Below, one piece after another: positions 49,932 through 60,251 of a DNA stretch of 64,000 bases. Origin of the DNA: Desulfobacula toluolica Tol2 (GTDB lineage Bacteria; Desulfobacterota; Desulfobacteria; Desulfobacterales; Desulfobacteraceae); assembly GCF_000307105.1 (NCBI RefSeq), contig NC_018645.1, positions 3,371,501 through 3,435,500 on the forward strand. The letters are read 5' to 3'. Under the pieces are notes generated by a model. The model searched no databases. It was not told the origin of the DNA and saw only the letters and a program-made list of their open reading frames with translations. Position 1 is the stretch's first letter; each line of letters starts with the position of its first letter. The position numbers and the translations under genes were made by a program.

Positions 49932-52000
49932 CGATTAAACCCATAAAAAATAATTATCTAATAACTTTATTCCTTTTAAAATATTTTTTATCCGTACTCA
50001 TCCTTTTATCATATTCATCACCTGTGTGGGCAGACATTGAAAAACCCATCAAACCAAATTTCGAACACGCTTCTCAATGCATTAAAATAGTACGGACACT
50101 TGAAAGATATCATTATCTTGAAAAAAAACTTGATGATAATATGTCATCAATTATTTTTGACCGATACCTGAAACGACTTGATCCCGGCAAATTATTATTC
50201 ACCCGGGAAGATATTCAATCATTAAAAAAATATCAATCCCAGCTGGACGATGACCTGAAAAGAGGGAGCCTGACTATTGCTTTCAAGATATTTAATTTAT
50301 ACATGGAGCGGTCCAGACAACGACTTGAATACATTTCTTCCATGATACCAACATGGGAAAAAAATTTTGATTTCAGTAAAAATGACTCCATGATCATAGA
50401 TAATGACGTGCGCAAATGGGAACCCGACAGCAAAGCCCTTTATTCTTTGTGGAGAAATGATCTGAAAAATCATATTATTACGATGATTCTGGATGATCAG
50501 GAAAACGCTTCAATCACTGAAACGCTTGATAAGACATATTCAAGCCGTCTCAAACGATTATTGCAAACCAACTCAAATGATATTTTTCAAATTTTCATGA
50601 ATAGTGTTACCATGGCTTTTGATCCCCATACGCAATTTTTTCCTCCCAGGGCTTCCGAGGATTTCGATATCCACATGAGTTTATCGCTTGAGGGTATTGG
50701 CGCGGTTCTTCAAAACGAATATGAATATACCAAAGTTGTACGCTTAATTCCCAAAGGACCGGCTGACAAATCAAATTTACTCATGCCCGGTGATAAAATT
50801 ATTGGTGTGGGACAGGGAGAAACAGGGGAGATTAAAGATACAATAGGACAAAGGATTGACGATGTTGTCAAACTAATCAGAGGTCCCAGGAACACAGTGG
50901 TACGACTAAAAATCATACCTGCTAAAAAAAGCAATTCAACCCGGACAATTAAAATAAAAAGAGATCAGGTTAAATTAGAAGAACAATCTGCAAAAAAAAA
51001 CATCATAACCCTTGATCACAACAATCACCCATTGAAAATCGGTGTAATTGAAATTCCCAATTTTTATATTGATTTTAATGCATTTTACAGAGGTGATAAA
51101 GATTATAAAAGCACAACAAAAGACGTTAAAAAATTACTTGTTGAACTAAAGAATGAAAACATTGACGGATTAATCATTGATTTGCGGGACAATGGCGGCG
51201 GTTCATTAAAAGAAGCCAATGAACTGACAGGACTTTTCCTGAAGTCAGGCCCAACAGTACAAATTAGGACAAAATACAGGATTACGCGATTATATGATGA
51301 TGACCCAACCATTGAATATTCCGGCCCTCTTATCGTATTAATCAATCGAATGAGTGCATCGGCTTCCGAAATTTTTGCCGGTGCCATTAAAGATTATCAT
51401 CGGGGCGTGATTGTCGGTACAAGAAGCTTTGGTAAGGGAACTGTTCAAGAATTACAGCCACTTGGAAAAGGCAAATTAAAACTTACCAGTGCAAAATTTT
51501 ATAGAGTTTCAGGCAAAAGCACTCAAAATCTTGGGATTGTACCGGATTTGAGTTATCCGCAACTCTATAAGATTGAAGATACGGGAGAAAGCTCTTTAGA
51601 AGGTGCCCTCCCATGGGATACAACAATCAAAACGTCATATAAAGCCTATCGGTCGCTTCAATTAATGAATGAGAAACTGGATACCGGTTACCAAAAAAGA
51701 TCGCTTAAAGACCCAGGTGTAACTTATCTTAAAAAAAGAATCGAAATTGCATCAAAAATAAATTCTCAGACCTCCATCTCATTAAACCTGGATGCCCGAA
51801 AATCAGAAAAAAAACTGTTCGAGCAATCAGAACTTGATGTTGAAAACAATTATTTGATATCTATCGGCAAAGCACCAATAGAAAAATTCGATCCTGAAAC
51901 TACAAAGATAAATGACTTCAAAGAAATTATGATGAATCAAACCCATCTTGTAATGGCGGATTTTATTGAGCTTTCCCATGATTTTGATTTTTCATGGTAA
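49928..52000 (+). CDS. prc: Tail-specific protease Prc/Tsp (S41 family)
   Basis: A 690-residue periplasmic protease with an N-terminal membrane signal (LITLFLLKYFLSVLILLSYS, ending VWA). A helical N-domain (YHYLEKKLDDNMSSIIFDRY LKRLDP-type) precedes a PDZ domain (GIGAVLQNEYEYTKVVRLIP) and the S41 core with the Ser/Lys dyad in NRMSASASEIFAGAI and GTRSFGKGTVQEL. A C-terminal extension typical of Tsp follows. It degrades misfolded periplasmic proteins from their C-termini. Translationally coupled to rbgA. Confidence 0.94.
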   Translation: MTIKPIKNNYLITLFLLKYFLSVLILLSYSSPVWADIEKPIKPNFEHASQCIKIVRTLERYHYLEKKLDDNMSSIIFDRYLKRLDPGKLLFTREDIQSLKKYQSQLDDDLKRGSLTIAFKIFNLYMERSRQRLEYISSMIPTWEKNFDFSKNDSMIIDNDVRKWEPDSKALYSLWRNDLKNHIITMILDDQENASITETLDKTYSSRLKRLLQTNSNDIFQIFMNSVTMAFDPHTQFFPPRASEDFDIHMSLSLEGIGAVLQNEYEYTKVVRLIPKGPADKSNLLMPGDKIIGVGQGETGEIKDTIGQRIDDVVKLIRGPRNTVVRLKIIPAKKSNSTRTIKIKRDQVKLEEQSAKKNIITLDHNNHPLKIGVIEIPNFYIDFNAFYRGDKDYKSTTKDVKKLLVELKNENIDGLIIDLRDNGGGSLKEANELTGLFLKSGPTVQIRTKYRITRLYDDDPTIEYSGPLIVLINRMSASASEIFAGAIKDYHRGVIVGTRSFGKGTVQELQPLGKGKLKLTSAKFYRVSGKSTQNLGIVPDLSYPQLYKIEDTGESSLEGALPWDTTIKTSYKAYRSLQLMNEKLDTGYQKRSLKDPGVTYLKKRIEIASKINSQTSISLNLDARKSEKKLFEQSELDVENNYLISIGKAPIEKFDPETTKINDFKEIMMNQTHLVMADFIELSHDFDFSW

Positions 52001-52082
52001 TTGTTATATCTTGATAATTATAAAATGATTTACTACACTCAAAAAAAGTTGACATTAACCAGAATAGATTAAAGGAGAAATG

Positions 52083-52361
52083 ATGGCAAAAGCCAGCGCC
52101 AGGCACATACTCGTAAAAGATGAAGCATTTTGCAAAGAACTTATTGATAAAATAAAGAATGGTGAGGACTTCGAAAAATTGGCCAAAGAACATTCAAAAT
52201 GCCCTTCAGGAAGAAATGGTGGAGATCTGGGCGAATTTGGCCCAGGCCAGATGGTTCCTGAATTTGATACGGTAGTTTTCAATGAAGAAGTCGGCATAGC
52301 TCATGGACCTGTTAAAACAAATTTTGGATTTCATATCGTTGAAATCACAAGCCGCAGCTGA
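52083..52361 (+). CDS. Single-domain parvulin peptidyl-prolyl isomerase
   Basis: A 92-residue PpiC-type parvulin: ASARHILVKDE, DFEKLAKEHSKCPSGRNGGD, LGEFGPGQMVPEFDTVVF, and the closing KTNFGFHIVEI. No signal peptide, so it is cytoplasmic. AAAGGAG lies just upstream; ATG 52080 and 52083 are adjacent alternatives. It is followed by a hairpin (52377-52412). Confidence 0.92.
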   Translation: MAKASARHILVKDEAFCKELIDKIKNGEDFEKLAKEHSKCPSGRNGGDLGEFGPGQMVPEFDTVVFNEEVGIAHGPVKTNFGFHIVEITSRS

Positions 52362-52376
52362 CAGGCTATAAAAAAC

Positions 52377-52412
52377 CGAACGGCCCAGGGTTTATGTTAA
52401 CCTGTGCCGTTC
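52377..52412 (+). terminator. Hairpin between the parvulin and AsmA-like genes
   Basis: CGAACGGC and GCCGTTCG close a long stem with AGG/CCT inside. It lies 15 bases after the parvulin stop. There is no T-run, so termination is likely but not certain. It argues against the ATG at 52394, which falls in the loop, as the start of the next gene. Confidence 0.5.
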
Positions 52413-52426
52413 GATTAATCCGTATA

Positions 52427-55400
52427 ATGATAACTTCTCTGAAAATTGGAATTAAAAGACCGGTTTTTTACGGCATTGTCTTAATTCTTGTTCTATTATT
52501 CTCCTCTCTTTTTACAGTTAACCGAGTCATCAATACCTCTTATATTAAAAATAAAATATCTTCTTTCATATATCAAAAAACAGGCACCCGGATTGATGGT
52601 TCCAGATTTTTTATTACCGTCTTTCCACAACCAAGCCTGACCATAGATAAGTTTAGTTTCAATGCCGACAATAAAACTGATATCAACATTAAATTATTAA
52701 AATTAAATTTCAACAGCCAGGCTATTTTTCGCGGTAAAATCAATATCAGCCAGATCATAATCAGTCAGCCTGAAATTAAAATCAGCACTCCCCAAAAAAA
52801 TCTCTTCATGATACCAATTGATTTTTCGGTTTCAACACATACTCAAAAATTAAAAAAAATCTTTGATTTTTTACCTGAACACCAGGATGCTGTCAAAATT
52901 ACGTTCAATAATTTCTCATCTTCTTATTTTAGACGGATGGATGGATCAATATATCTGTCTAAAAAAGACGACACCATTTTACGAATAACCATAAAAGATA
53001 TCAGATTCAAATCTTATGATATTTATAACGCCTCTTTTGATCAAAACATAAATGTGGATTCCATTGAGCTTGATCAGTTAAAAACTATTGTAACGCTTAA
53101 TTCAAAGGATGAAATCCAAGGACAATGTAACTTCATTGCCCCAAAAATAAAGTCAAAAAACAAAAAGATCCTTTTGGATTCAGACTTTATCGAGTCGGTT
53201 TTTAAATTGTCTGATAATTTTTATCAAATTGATACCCCTTCGTTCAAACTCAATTATCCTAATGGGTCTGTGGCAATTTATTTTGCAAACGATCAAATCA
53301 AAAAAAAATCAAACATACACTTTATTGGAACCAATATTCATATCAATAAGGCAAAAGAGATGTCATTATTGTTTTTCAAAAACAATAAGATCACCCGAAG
53401 TTTGTTTCAAATTCTGAATAACGGCAGAATTCCCAAAATTGATGTCTCGTTTCAAGGCAATGGCTTTAAAGATCTTTTTACCGGGAACCACTTAAAACTT
53501 AAAGGAACGATTGACAACGGTCTGGTACATATTCCGAAAACAAATTTGGTTGCCTCACATGTGTTTGGGGATGCCCATATTCAAAATGGCATTCTGGATA
53601 TCAATACAAACAAAGCAGTTATTCAAAGTTCAGTCATTGAAAAAGGACGTCTCAGCGTCGACCTTTTAAATTATGAGGATCATCCGTTTCAAGGAGAGTT
53701 TTTACTTGACGTTGATCTTACAATGATGCCCCAAACCTTGATATCCCTTTTACCCAACACACTATTGGCCAAAGAATTATCAATGGTTCATGATGTAAAG
53801 GGGCGATCAAAAGCCAAATTAAATCTTTCTTTGGAAACAATGTCCCATGATCTTAAGGTTCAAATCACTACAGCTGATTTTTCTGTCACAGGCAATTATG
53901 ATCGGATTCCAGGTGTTATTGCCCTTGAAAACTTAAGGTTTGAATATAAACCTGATAACATACGCCTCAATGGTCTCACAGGGATGATAAACAACAGCAG
54001 GATTTATGATCTGAATACGGTGCTTGATTTTAAGGATCAAGCAAGGATAAGCATCCGGTCAGGCTCTGGTATAATCAACCTGGAATCAATGATCCCCTGG
54101 TTGATGTCCTATAAAAAAACCAGAGAGATGCTTTCTTGTGTCAAAAACGGAGGCGGTAAGCTACAAATCACCTCAATGGATCTATCCGGCCCCATATTAA
54201 AACCGGACCAATGGAAATATAATATTACCGGTAACGGTTTTGGAATTGATATCACAACACAGTGGAATCAGGACCAAATAGAAAACCTGTCCTGCCAATT
54301 TCAGGTATCGGATAATTTTTTAAATTTAAAAAAAATTCAAGCGACAATAAGAAACCTGTCGTGGATGGAACACTTTATTAAAAAAAAACATTTTGATAGT
54401 ATTTTGGTTCCATTTGATTTGGAAAACGGCTATTTTCATACCGGCACAAAGCAATCTTTTTTCAAAAGTAATCTTAACTTCACGACAGGACCTAAACTCT
54501 ATATTGATCTAAAAGGTAAAACCCTTGATTTATCGGCCTTAAATACCATTACGTTTCTTGAAGAAGGAGTCTCAAACGCTTGTATAACGTTTAATCACAA
54601 TACAGAAAAGCCCTTGTTTGATTTTAATGGGATTTTAAATACAACAACATTAAACAAAATTGTTATACCGGACAGTTACTGGGCAAAAAAAATCAATACC
54701 CTAACTAAAGGGCAACCCACATTAATACATACGGATAAAAATTCCAATTTACACATCATCACCCGGCAAATAAATCTAAATTCACCCCTGTCTCACTTCG
54801 GGACATTCCCGTTATACAATCGTCTGTTACCAGCCAAGCCAATTTATTTTAAAGCAGATAGACTGGTTACTGAGAAACTGACCTTTACACAAATCGACAC
54901 CAAGGTTTCTTTTGAAAAAGAACATTTACACATCAACTTGAACACCGCTTTCTTATGTGATTTAAATACAAAAGGGTATATTAATTTAAAACAAGAGTGC
55001 ATCGAAGGTGCCTTTTCGTTTGAGGCCCATAACAAGGCCAATATTCAAGATCTATTGACCTGTTTTCTTCAAACAAATGACTTGATTGACGGTCGGTATT
55101 CTTTAACCGGTAATATTCTGTTGGATAGTCCTTCAAAAGACGTATTAAATCAATTAACCGGTTCATTCACATTAACTGCTGAACAAGGGCGCATTTACAA
55201 ATGGACACTTCTTTCAAGAATTCTTTCTGTTTTAAATGTTTCAAAACTTTTCAAAGGGAAGATACCCAATGTGACACAAACAGGATTTGCATATAAAAAT
55301 ATTTCCATTGAAGCGGATATCAAAGACAGCAGAATTCACCTGACCAAAGCCGTAATTGACGGGAAAGATATGTTGCTGATATTCAATGGGTGGATTGACC

Positions 55401-55657
55401 CTGCAAAAGATCAAATGGATCTGACCTGTCTTGTTGCTCCGTTTAAAACAGTTGATCTTATTGTTGAAAAAATTCCTGTTATTAATACGCTTCTTGGCGG
55501 ACGGCTCATATCAGTTCCGTTAAAAGCCACTGGAAAACTTTTTGATCCTGTTGTTACCCTTTTACATCCGTCTGCAGTGAGTGACGGCCTTATCAATATA
55601 ATGTCCAATATTTTAAACACTCCTGTCAAATTATTGGATAAACTATCCAAAGAGTGA
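52427..55657 (+). CDS. AsmA-like envelope protein
   Basis: A 1076-residue protein with one N-terminal membrane helix (VFYGIVLILVLLFSSLFTVN) and a long periplasmic part rich in beta strands. The N-terminus (KISSFIYQKTGTRIDGSRFF, VFPQPSLTIDKFSF) and C-terminus (GRLISVPLKATGKLFDPVVT) follow the AsmA/DUF3971 (YhdP/TamB-like) pattern. Such proteins form lipid-carrying bridges between the membranes. ATG 52427 was preferred over 52394. The recX gene starts at once after it. Confidence 0.82.
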   Translation: MITSLKIGIKRPVFYGIVLILVLLFSSLFTVNRVINTSYIKNKISSFIYQKTGTRIDGSRFFITVFPQPSLTIDKFSFNADNKTDINIKLLKLNFNSQAIFRGKINISQIIISQPEIKISTPQKNLFMIPIDFSVSTHTQKLKKIFDFLPEHQDAVKITFNNFSSSYFRRMDGSIYLSKKDDTILRITIKDIRFKSYDIYNASFDQNINVDSIELDQLKTIVTLNSKDEIQGQCNFIAPKIKSKNKKILLDSDFIESVFKLSDNFYQIDTPSFKLNYPNGSVAIYFANDQIKKKSNIHFIGTNIHINKAKEMSLLFFKNNKITRSLFQILNNGRIPKIDVSFQGNGFKDLFTGNHLKLKGTIDNGLVHIPKTNLVASHVFGDAHIQNGILDINTNKAVIQSSVIEKGRLSVDLLNYEDHPFQGEFLLDVDLTMMPQTLISLLPNTLLAKELSMVHDVKGRSKAKLNLSLETMSHDLKVQITTADFSVTGNYDRIPGVIALENLRFEYKPDNIRLNGLTGMINNSRIYDLNTVLDFKDQARISIRSGSGIINLESMIPWLMSYKKTREMLSCVKNGGGKLQITSMDLSGPILKPDQWKYNITGNGFGIDITTQWNQDQIENLSCQFQVSDNFLNLKKIQATIRNLSWMEHFIKKKHFDSILVPFDLENGYFHTGTKQSFFKSNLNFTTGPKLYIDLKGKTLDLSALNTITFLEEGVSNACITFNHNTEKPLFDFNGILNTTTLNKIVIPDSYWAKKINTLTKGQPTLIHTDKNSNLHIITRQINLNSPLSHFGTFPLYNRLLPAKPIYFKADRLVTEKLTFTQIDTKVSFEKEHLHINLNTAFLCDLNTKGYINLKQECIEGAFSFEAHNKANIQDLLTCFLQTNDLIDGRYSLTGNILLDSPSKDVLNQLTGSFTLTAEQGRIYKWTLLSRILSVLNVSKLFKGKIPNVTQTGFAYKNISIEADIKDSRIHLTKAVIDGKDMLLIFNGWIDPAKDQMDLTCLVAPFKTVDLIVEKIPVINTLLGGRLISVPLKATGKLFDPVVTLLHPSAVSDGLINIMSNILNTPVKLLDKLSKE

Positions 55658-55659
55658 TC

Positions 55660-56148
55660 ATGAAAATAATGGATTCATTTTCCAATAATACTAAAAAAAT
55701 CGGACCTCCTTTAAATATGGCGATAAAATACTTAGCCTATCAACCGAGAACTGTTTATGAAATACAAGAATACCTTAAAAAAAAAGGGATCAGTGAAGAT
55801 TTTATAAAAAAAATTATTGAAATTTTATTGGAAAAAAAATATTTAGATGACAGGTATTTCGCAAAATTTTTTATAGAAACCAAGGCAAAACACAAACCAA
55901 AATCGAAATTCGCATTTCGATATGAACTCAAAAAAAAAGGGATCAACCCGTCAATCATTGACGCTGTTTTAACGCACTATGATGATCAGGATCTGGCATT
56001 AAAGTCGGTAAGACCAAAAATAAAAACATGGCACAGACTTGATAATAAAACATTTAAAAAAAAGATGATGAATTTTTTGCGGTACAGAGGGTTTAATTAT
56101 GATATATGCCTGGCAACGCTGACCCATTTTATAGAATCAAGAGACTGA
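55660..56148 (+). CDS. recX: Regulatory protein RecX
   Basis: A 162-residue all-helical protein with the three-repeat RecX pattern: AIKYLAYQPRTVYEIQEYLK, EKKYLDDRYFAKFFIETKAK, KSKFAFRYELKKKGINPSII and FLRYRGFNYDICLATL. RecX inhibits RecA filament growth. recA is not adjacent here. ATG 55660 follows the previous stop directly; a GTG at 55654 would overlap it. Confidence 0.9.
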   Translation: MKIMDSFSNNTKKIGPPLNMAIKYLAYQPRTVYEIQEYLKKKGISEDFIKKIIEILLEKKYLDDRYFAKFFIETKAKHKPKSKFAFRYELKKKGINPSIIDAVLTHYDDQDLALKSVRPKIKTWHRLDNKTFKKKMMNFLRYRGFNYDICLATLTHFIESRD

Positions 56149-56164
56149 ATGAAAGAGAGCCAAA

Positions 56165-56650
56165 ATGGAAATTAAATTTATTGCTGTAGGCGGAACCATC
56201 GACAAAGTATATTTTGATTCGTTAAGCAGATATGAAATAGGAGAATCCAATATTAATGATATTTTAAAAGATGGAAGGATAAATTTTAAATACAAGGTGT
56301 CTTCCATATTAAAAAAAGATTCTCTTGATATGACGGATCAAGACCGGTTAATCATCCATCAAGCAGTACAAGCCGAAATTAATGACAAAATCATCATTAC
56401 CCACGGCACTGACACCATGATTGAAACAGCAAAAGTGCTGGCCGACATTAAAAACAAGGTCATCGTCCTGACCGGTGCCATGGAGCCTGCAAAATTCAAA
56501 TCCAGCGATGCAATTTTCAACATCGGTTTTGCTGTTGCCGCAGTTCAAACCTTACCCCATGGGGTTTATCTTGCCATTAGCGGCAAAATTTTTACACCTG
56601 ATAATGTAATGAAAAACAGGATCTTAAAACAATTTGAGGAAAAAATGTAA
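56165..56650 (+). CDS. Single-domain asparaginase-like protein
   Basis: A 161-residue protein equal to the N-terminal domain of L-asparaginases. The catalytic features are present: Thr11 in AVGGTIDK, Thr82-Asp83 in ITHGTDTM and Lys in GAMEPAKFKSSDA. The C-terminal domain of full-length (about 330 residues) enzymes is missing, but short forms are a known family, so this need not be a truncation. Substrate and activity are uncertain. Confidence 0.82.
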   Translation: MEIKFIAVGGTIDKVYFDSLSRYEIGESNINDILKDGRINFKYKVSSILKKDSLDMTDQDRLIIHQAVQAEINDKIIITHGTDTMIETAKVLADIKNKVIVLTGAMEPAKFKSSDAIFNIGFAVAAVQTLPHGVYLAISGKIFTPDNVMKNRILKQFEEKM

Positions 56651-56942
56651 TTTTATAAGAAATAAAATACATACTTTTATAACTAATTTTTCCAAAAATG
56701 CATAAAAATTTAAATTACCTTTTGTATCAAGAATAAAACAAAATCCCATCACACTGCCCTGAAAAAAGCCAAAAACAAACTTTGATAAGCTTATTTTTTC
56801 TATCCCATATAAAATTTTTTCATACGATTTATCATACAGTCAACCAATGTATTTAAATGGCACAATTTATGCTCTAATTAATTTAAGAAATTTAAAGAAA
56901 AATTTAATATAGCTATAGCTATGAAAAAAGAGGATGCTTTTT
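56651..56942. other. A/T-rich intergenic region before the PilZ gene
   Basis: About 290 A/T-rich bases without a gene. Near the end is the partly palindromic TATAGCTATAGCTATG followed by AAAGAGG, which is the ribosome site of the PilZ gene. No clear terminator or repeat was seen. Confidence 0.4.
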
Positions 56943-57356
56943 GTGGGCAGAAAAAGAACCGTTGATAGACGAAAAAACAAAAGATACAAGGCTGAAGAAG
57001 GTGCTTACGCAGCCATAAGCCCAAATTCCAAAAAATTAGGACAGATAATTGATATCAGTATGGGCGGTCTTACATTCAAATATATTGATACAAATGCGGA
57101 TGATAATGAGAATGAAAATCTTCCGGAAGAAAAGATCTTTTTAAGCAGCATGGGATATTATGTAGGCGATCTTCCTTTTAAGATTGTTTTAGACTATGAA
57201 ATAAAAAATGCACCCTCATTCAGTTCAATGAAAATCAGAAAAATGCATGTACAGTTTACCGACCTAAGTTTTAAACAGCTTTTTGATCTGGATTATTACC
57301 TTAGAAATAATGTTTCCGGACAAATAAAGAAGCTGCCCCCGCAATACAAATCCTAA
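56943..57356 (+). CDS. PilZ-domain protein (putative c-di-GMP receptor)
   Basis: A 137-residue PilZ domain: RRKNKRYKAEE provides the RxxxR motif, IIDISMGGLTF the DxSxxG motif; both bind cyclic di-GMP in characterised relatives. GTG 56943 was chosen since AAAGAGG lies about 9 bases before it; ATG 56934 touches that site directly. No output domain is attached, so it probably acts by binding a partner. Confidence 0.85.
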   Translation: MGRKRTVDRRKNKRYKAEEGAYAAISPNSKKLGQIIDISMGGLTFKYIDTNADDNENENLPEEKIFLSSMGYYVGDLPFKIVLDYEIKNAPSFSSMKIRKMHVQFTDLSFKQLFDLDYYLRNNVSGQIKKLPPQYKS

Positions 57357-57405
57357 TTCATATAACAATTGCCTTCCTCTTATAAATCCATTTAAAAATC
57401 AATTT

Positions 57406-60243
57406 TTATTGCTTATGAGTTTCCGGTTTAATGTAAATTATAGCGCTTCTATTGTTATTCAGATATTTTTTTGCAAGCAATATCAAATCATCCCTGGTGA
57501 TTGATTTGTAGTCATCCGTCATATTTCCGGACCAATCAAATTTTTGTGGATAATTTGAAGCATTGGCCATGACGGAATTTAACCAGTAAGAATTGGTTTT
57601 TCTAAGAACTTTCAGATGATTTATAACCGGTTTTAAGGCAAGATCCATCTCTTTTTTTGAAATACCGTTTTCAGTTACGGCATTGATAATATCTTTAATT
57701 TTATTGAAAACGAATTGATGACTATCATTTTTTACACTGACAACCATATGCAGTATGCCATAGCCATTAAAGCTCATCGAGGGATCATTATACACATAAG
57801 GAGAATATGTTTCACCAAGTTCCTCTCTTATAACGATTCTCAATCTTTCTGAAAGAACCCTGGATAAAACAGATAGCCTGCGAGTTTGCCTGATATTCCA
57901 AAAATCATCTGTTGGGAATGCGACATGAACAACGCCTGTATTCATTTTTGTATCCATTTTCAGTTCAAGATGTTCACCTTCCGGGAAATATATTTTACCT
58001 GTATTGATTGATTTAATAGGAAAACTTTGTCTTTTTTGAATCGCTCCAATATAGGTTGAAGCAAGATTTATTATATTTTCAAAATCAAAATCTCCAATAA
58101 TGGATATTTCAACCGGTGAACTTTTAAAATATGGAATCAACCAATCTTTAATATCATTCAGTGTATACTGATTAATCGTCACAGGCCGGGGCAACCCAAA
58201 CCGGGTATCGTTTCCGGCAAGAAAAAGATCTCCTGTTGTCCGCATAATGCCTTCAGGTGTTCGTATGCGGCTGTCATACTGCTGTTGATACCTGGTTTTC
58301 GCTATATCCAGAGCTTCAACCCTGAATCCTGGATCATTAAGATAATGATAGATGAGTTGAAAAACAAGCTCAGCTTCTTCAGGGTTAGCAGACCCGGATA
58401 AAGAAAAATAATTTTCATTGATCTTGAATCCCATCGTGACCTCTTTGCCGGCAAGGGATTGGTACAACTCATCCGTATCAAGCTTTCCTAATCCGCCTGA
58501 CTGAAGCACACGCTCAGTAAGTAAGGATAAACCCGGTTTTGAAACAGGCACTGATTTTTTTCCCTGGCCAAAACAAACCTTAAAAAGAATTTCATTTTTT
58601 TTAAAATCTGTTTTTTTTAAATTTAATCGAATATTATTTTTAAAATCAATAACCGTGATACCAAGATCTTTAACATTATCTTGCCTTGACTTGATGCCGT
58701 GTTTAGAAAACGGCAATTCAAGATATGGGAATTTCTTGGATTCAGGATCTTCATACCGTGTAATTTTATCGTTGTAACTGTTCTTATAAACATCAAGAAT
58801 GTTTGCTTCAGGTGCCTGCGCTATATGGGCATTGCCTGATACAAGCACAAGCCGGTGATCTTTTGCCCATGTCTCTTTTAGCGCGTTATGGGCATCCTGC
58901 AATGAAATTGATTCAATATAGGGTTTTAAAAAATCCATTCTCTGTTTCGGAGATAACAGCAATCTTTTTTGATTTATAGCTGTCAAAATTTTTCTGGAAA
59001 GATCAGAACTTTTTTGTGATTCTGCAAGATTTTGCTGTTTTTCAAGCGAGGAAATGAAATCCGCCTTGACTCTATCCAGCTCCGTTTGCGTAAAACCAAA
59101 TAAAAGACCCTGTCTCAAGGTTTTTTCAATCTGCTCAAGACCCTGTTTCCACCTATCGGGTTGACAAACGGCACTAATGGCCGATATTGAAAGGTGACGC
59201 AAATATTTTCCTGAAAAAACAGATGCTTCTGAAAAATCTGCCGTTTGCTTGCTGACCATTCTCGATAATCGATTCTGCAATATGGAATCTGCTATATGGT
59301 TTAACGTTCTTTTTTTCAGGAGATCCGGGGTTTGTGTTTCAAAAGGTTCCCAGGAAATTGTCTCAATTGTGATATCAGTACTGCCGGCTTCGGGCTCATA
59401 ATGATAAAAAGGTTTTACCCCTTTATGTTCTTCCCATTTGGTTGATAAAGAATGTTTCAAAAAAAAAGTGCGGGGTTTGAGTTTGGAAAATCTTTTGGTT
59501 ATCATGGAAAGAACCGTTTGCCTGTCAAAGTCACCCACAACAATCAACGCCATATTATCAGGCCGATACCACTGGTCATAATATGCGTTCAACAATTTTC
59601 GATCTGCTTTTTTTATGACACTGTCGATCCCAATTGGTAATCTTTCAGAAAACAATGAACCCGGCAGTTCAAATGCCAGTTTTTTTTTAAAGGTACGGTA
59701 CGATACCGAGTCTCGTTCCCTTTTTTCCGCCATAATAATGCCGCGTTCACGATCAATTTCAGCATCCAAAAGAAGTGCCCCCTTTGCATAGTCCTGTATG
59801 ACGACAAAGGCATCATCCATTTGCTGATAGTCTGCGCTGGGCAAAGACAGATCATAAACCGTATTAAAAAAAGAGGTATGGGCATTGGCATCCGAGCCGA
59901 AATCCATACCAATAGATTGGAAATATTCAATTAATTCACCTGGCTTATAATGTTCTGACCCGTTAAACAACATATGTTCCAGATAATGGGCAACACCTTG
60001 TTGCTCATTTGTCTCATGCATGGAGCCGGCAAAAACATTCAGATGAACGTTAACCCTGTCTTCTGGTTTGGAATTCTCCATGAGGATATATTGGAATCCA
60101 TTGGAGAGTACTCCATAAACAATTGCAGGATCAGTTTGCATGCCGTTATCGGGATCAATAACAACATGTCTGGGGGTAACACACGAAGCTAAAAATAAAA
60201 ATCCTAAAACAATAATTTTAAGAGTACTATTGCGCCTTATCAC
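57406..60243 (-). CDS. M16-family zinc metalloprotease lipoprotein
   Basis: A 945-residue pitrilysin/insulinase-type protease. The signal peptide ends in a lipobox (FLFLASCVTP, Cys21), so the protein is probably lipid-anchored in the periplasm. The zinc motif HxxEH is His86-Glu89-His90 in VAHYLEHMLFNG. The four-domain layout of full M16 proteins is present: the second half repeats the fold without the zinc site. It starts with GTG at 60243, 8 bases after ppiD. Substrates are unknown; peptide degradation is likely. Confidence 0.9.
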   Translation of the reverse strand: MIRRNSTLKIIVLGFLFLASCVTPRHVVIDPDNGMQTDPAIVYGVLSNGFQYILMENSKPEDRVNVHLNVFAGSMHETNEQQGVAHYLEHMLFNGSEHYKPGELIEYFQSIGMDFGSDANAHTSFFNTVYDLSLPSADYQQMDDAFVVIQDYAKGALLLDAEIDRERGIIMAEKRERDSVSYRTFKKKLAFELPGSLFSERLPIGIDSVIKKADRKLLNAYYDQWYRPDNMALIVVGDFDRQTVLSMITKRFSKLKPRTFFLKHSLSTKWEEHKGVKPFYHYEPEAGSTDITIETISWEPFETQTPDLLKKRTLNHIADSILQNRLSRMVSKQTADFSEASVFSGKYLRHLSISAISAVCQPDRWKQGLEQIEKTLRQGLLFGFTQTELDRVKADFISSLEKQQNLAESQKSSDLSRKILTAINQKRLLLSPKQRMDFLKPYIESISLQDAHNALKETWAKDHRLVLVSGNAHIAQAPEANILDVYKNSYNDKITRYEDPESKKFPYLELPFSKHGIKSRQDNVKDLGITVIDFKNNIRLNLKKTDFKKNEILFKVCFGQGKKSVPVSKPGLSLLTERVLQSGGLGKLDTDELYQSLAGKEVTMGFKINENYFSLSGSANPEEAELVFQLIYHYLNDPGFRVEALDIAKTRYQQQYDSRIRTPEGIMRTTGDLFLAGNDTRFGLPRPVTINQYTLNDIKDWLIPYFKSSPVEISIIGDFDFENIINLASTYIGAIQKRQSFPIKSINTGKIYFPEGEHLELKMDTKMNTGVVHVAFPTDDFWNIRQTRRLSVLSRVLSERLRIVIREELGETYSPYVYNDPSMSFNGYGILHMVVSVKNDSHQFVFNKIKDIINAVTENGISKKEMDLALKPVINHLKVLRKTNSYWLNSVMANASNYPQKFDWSGNMTDDYKSITRDDLILLAKKYLNNNRSAIIYIKPETHKQ

Positions 60244-60251
60244 GATACCCT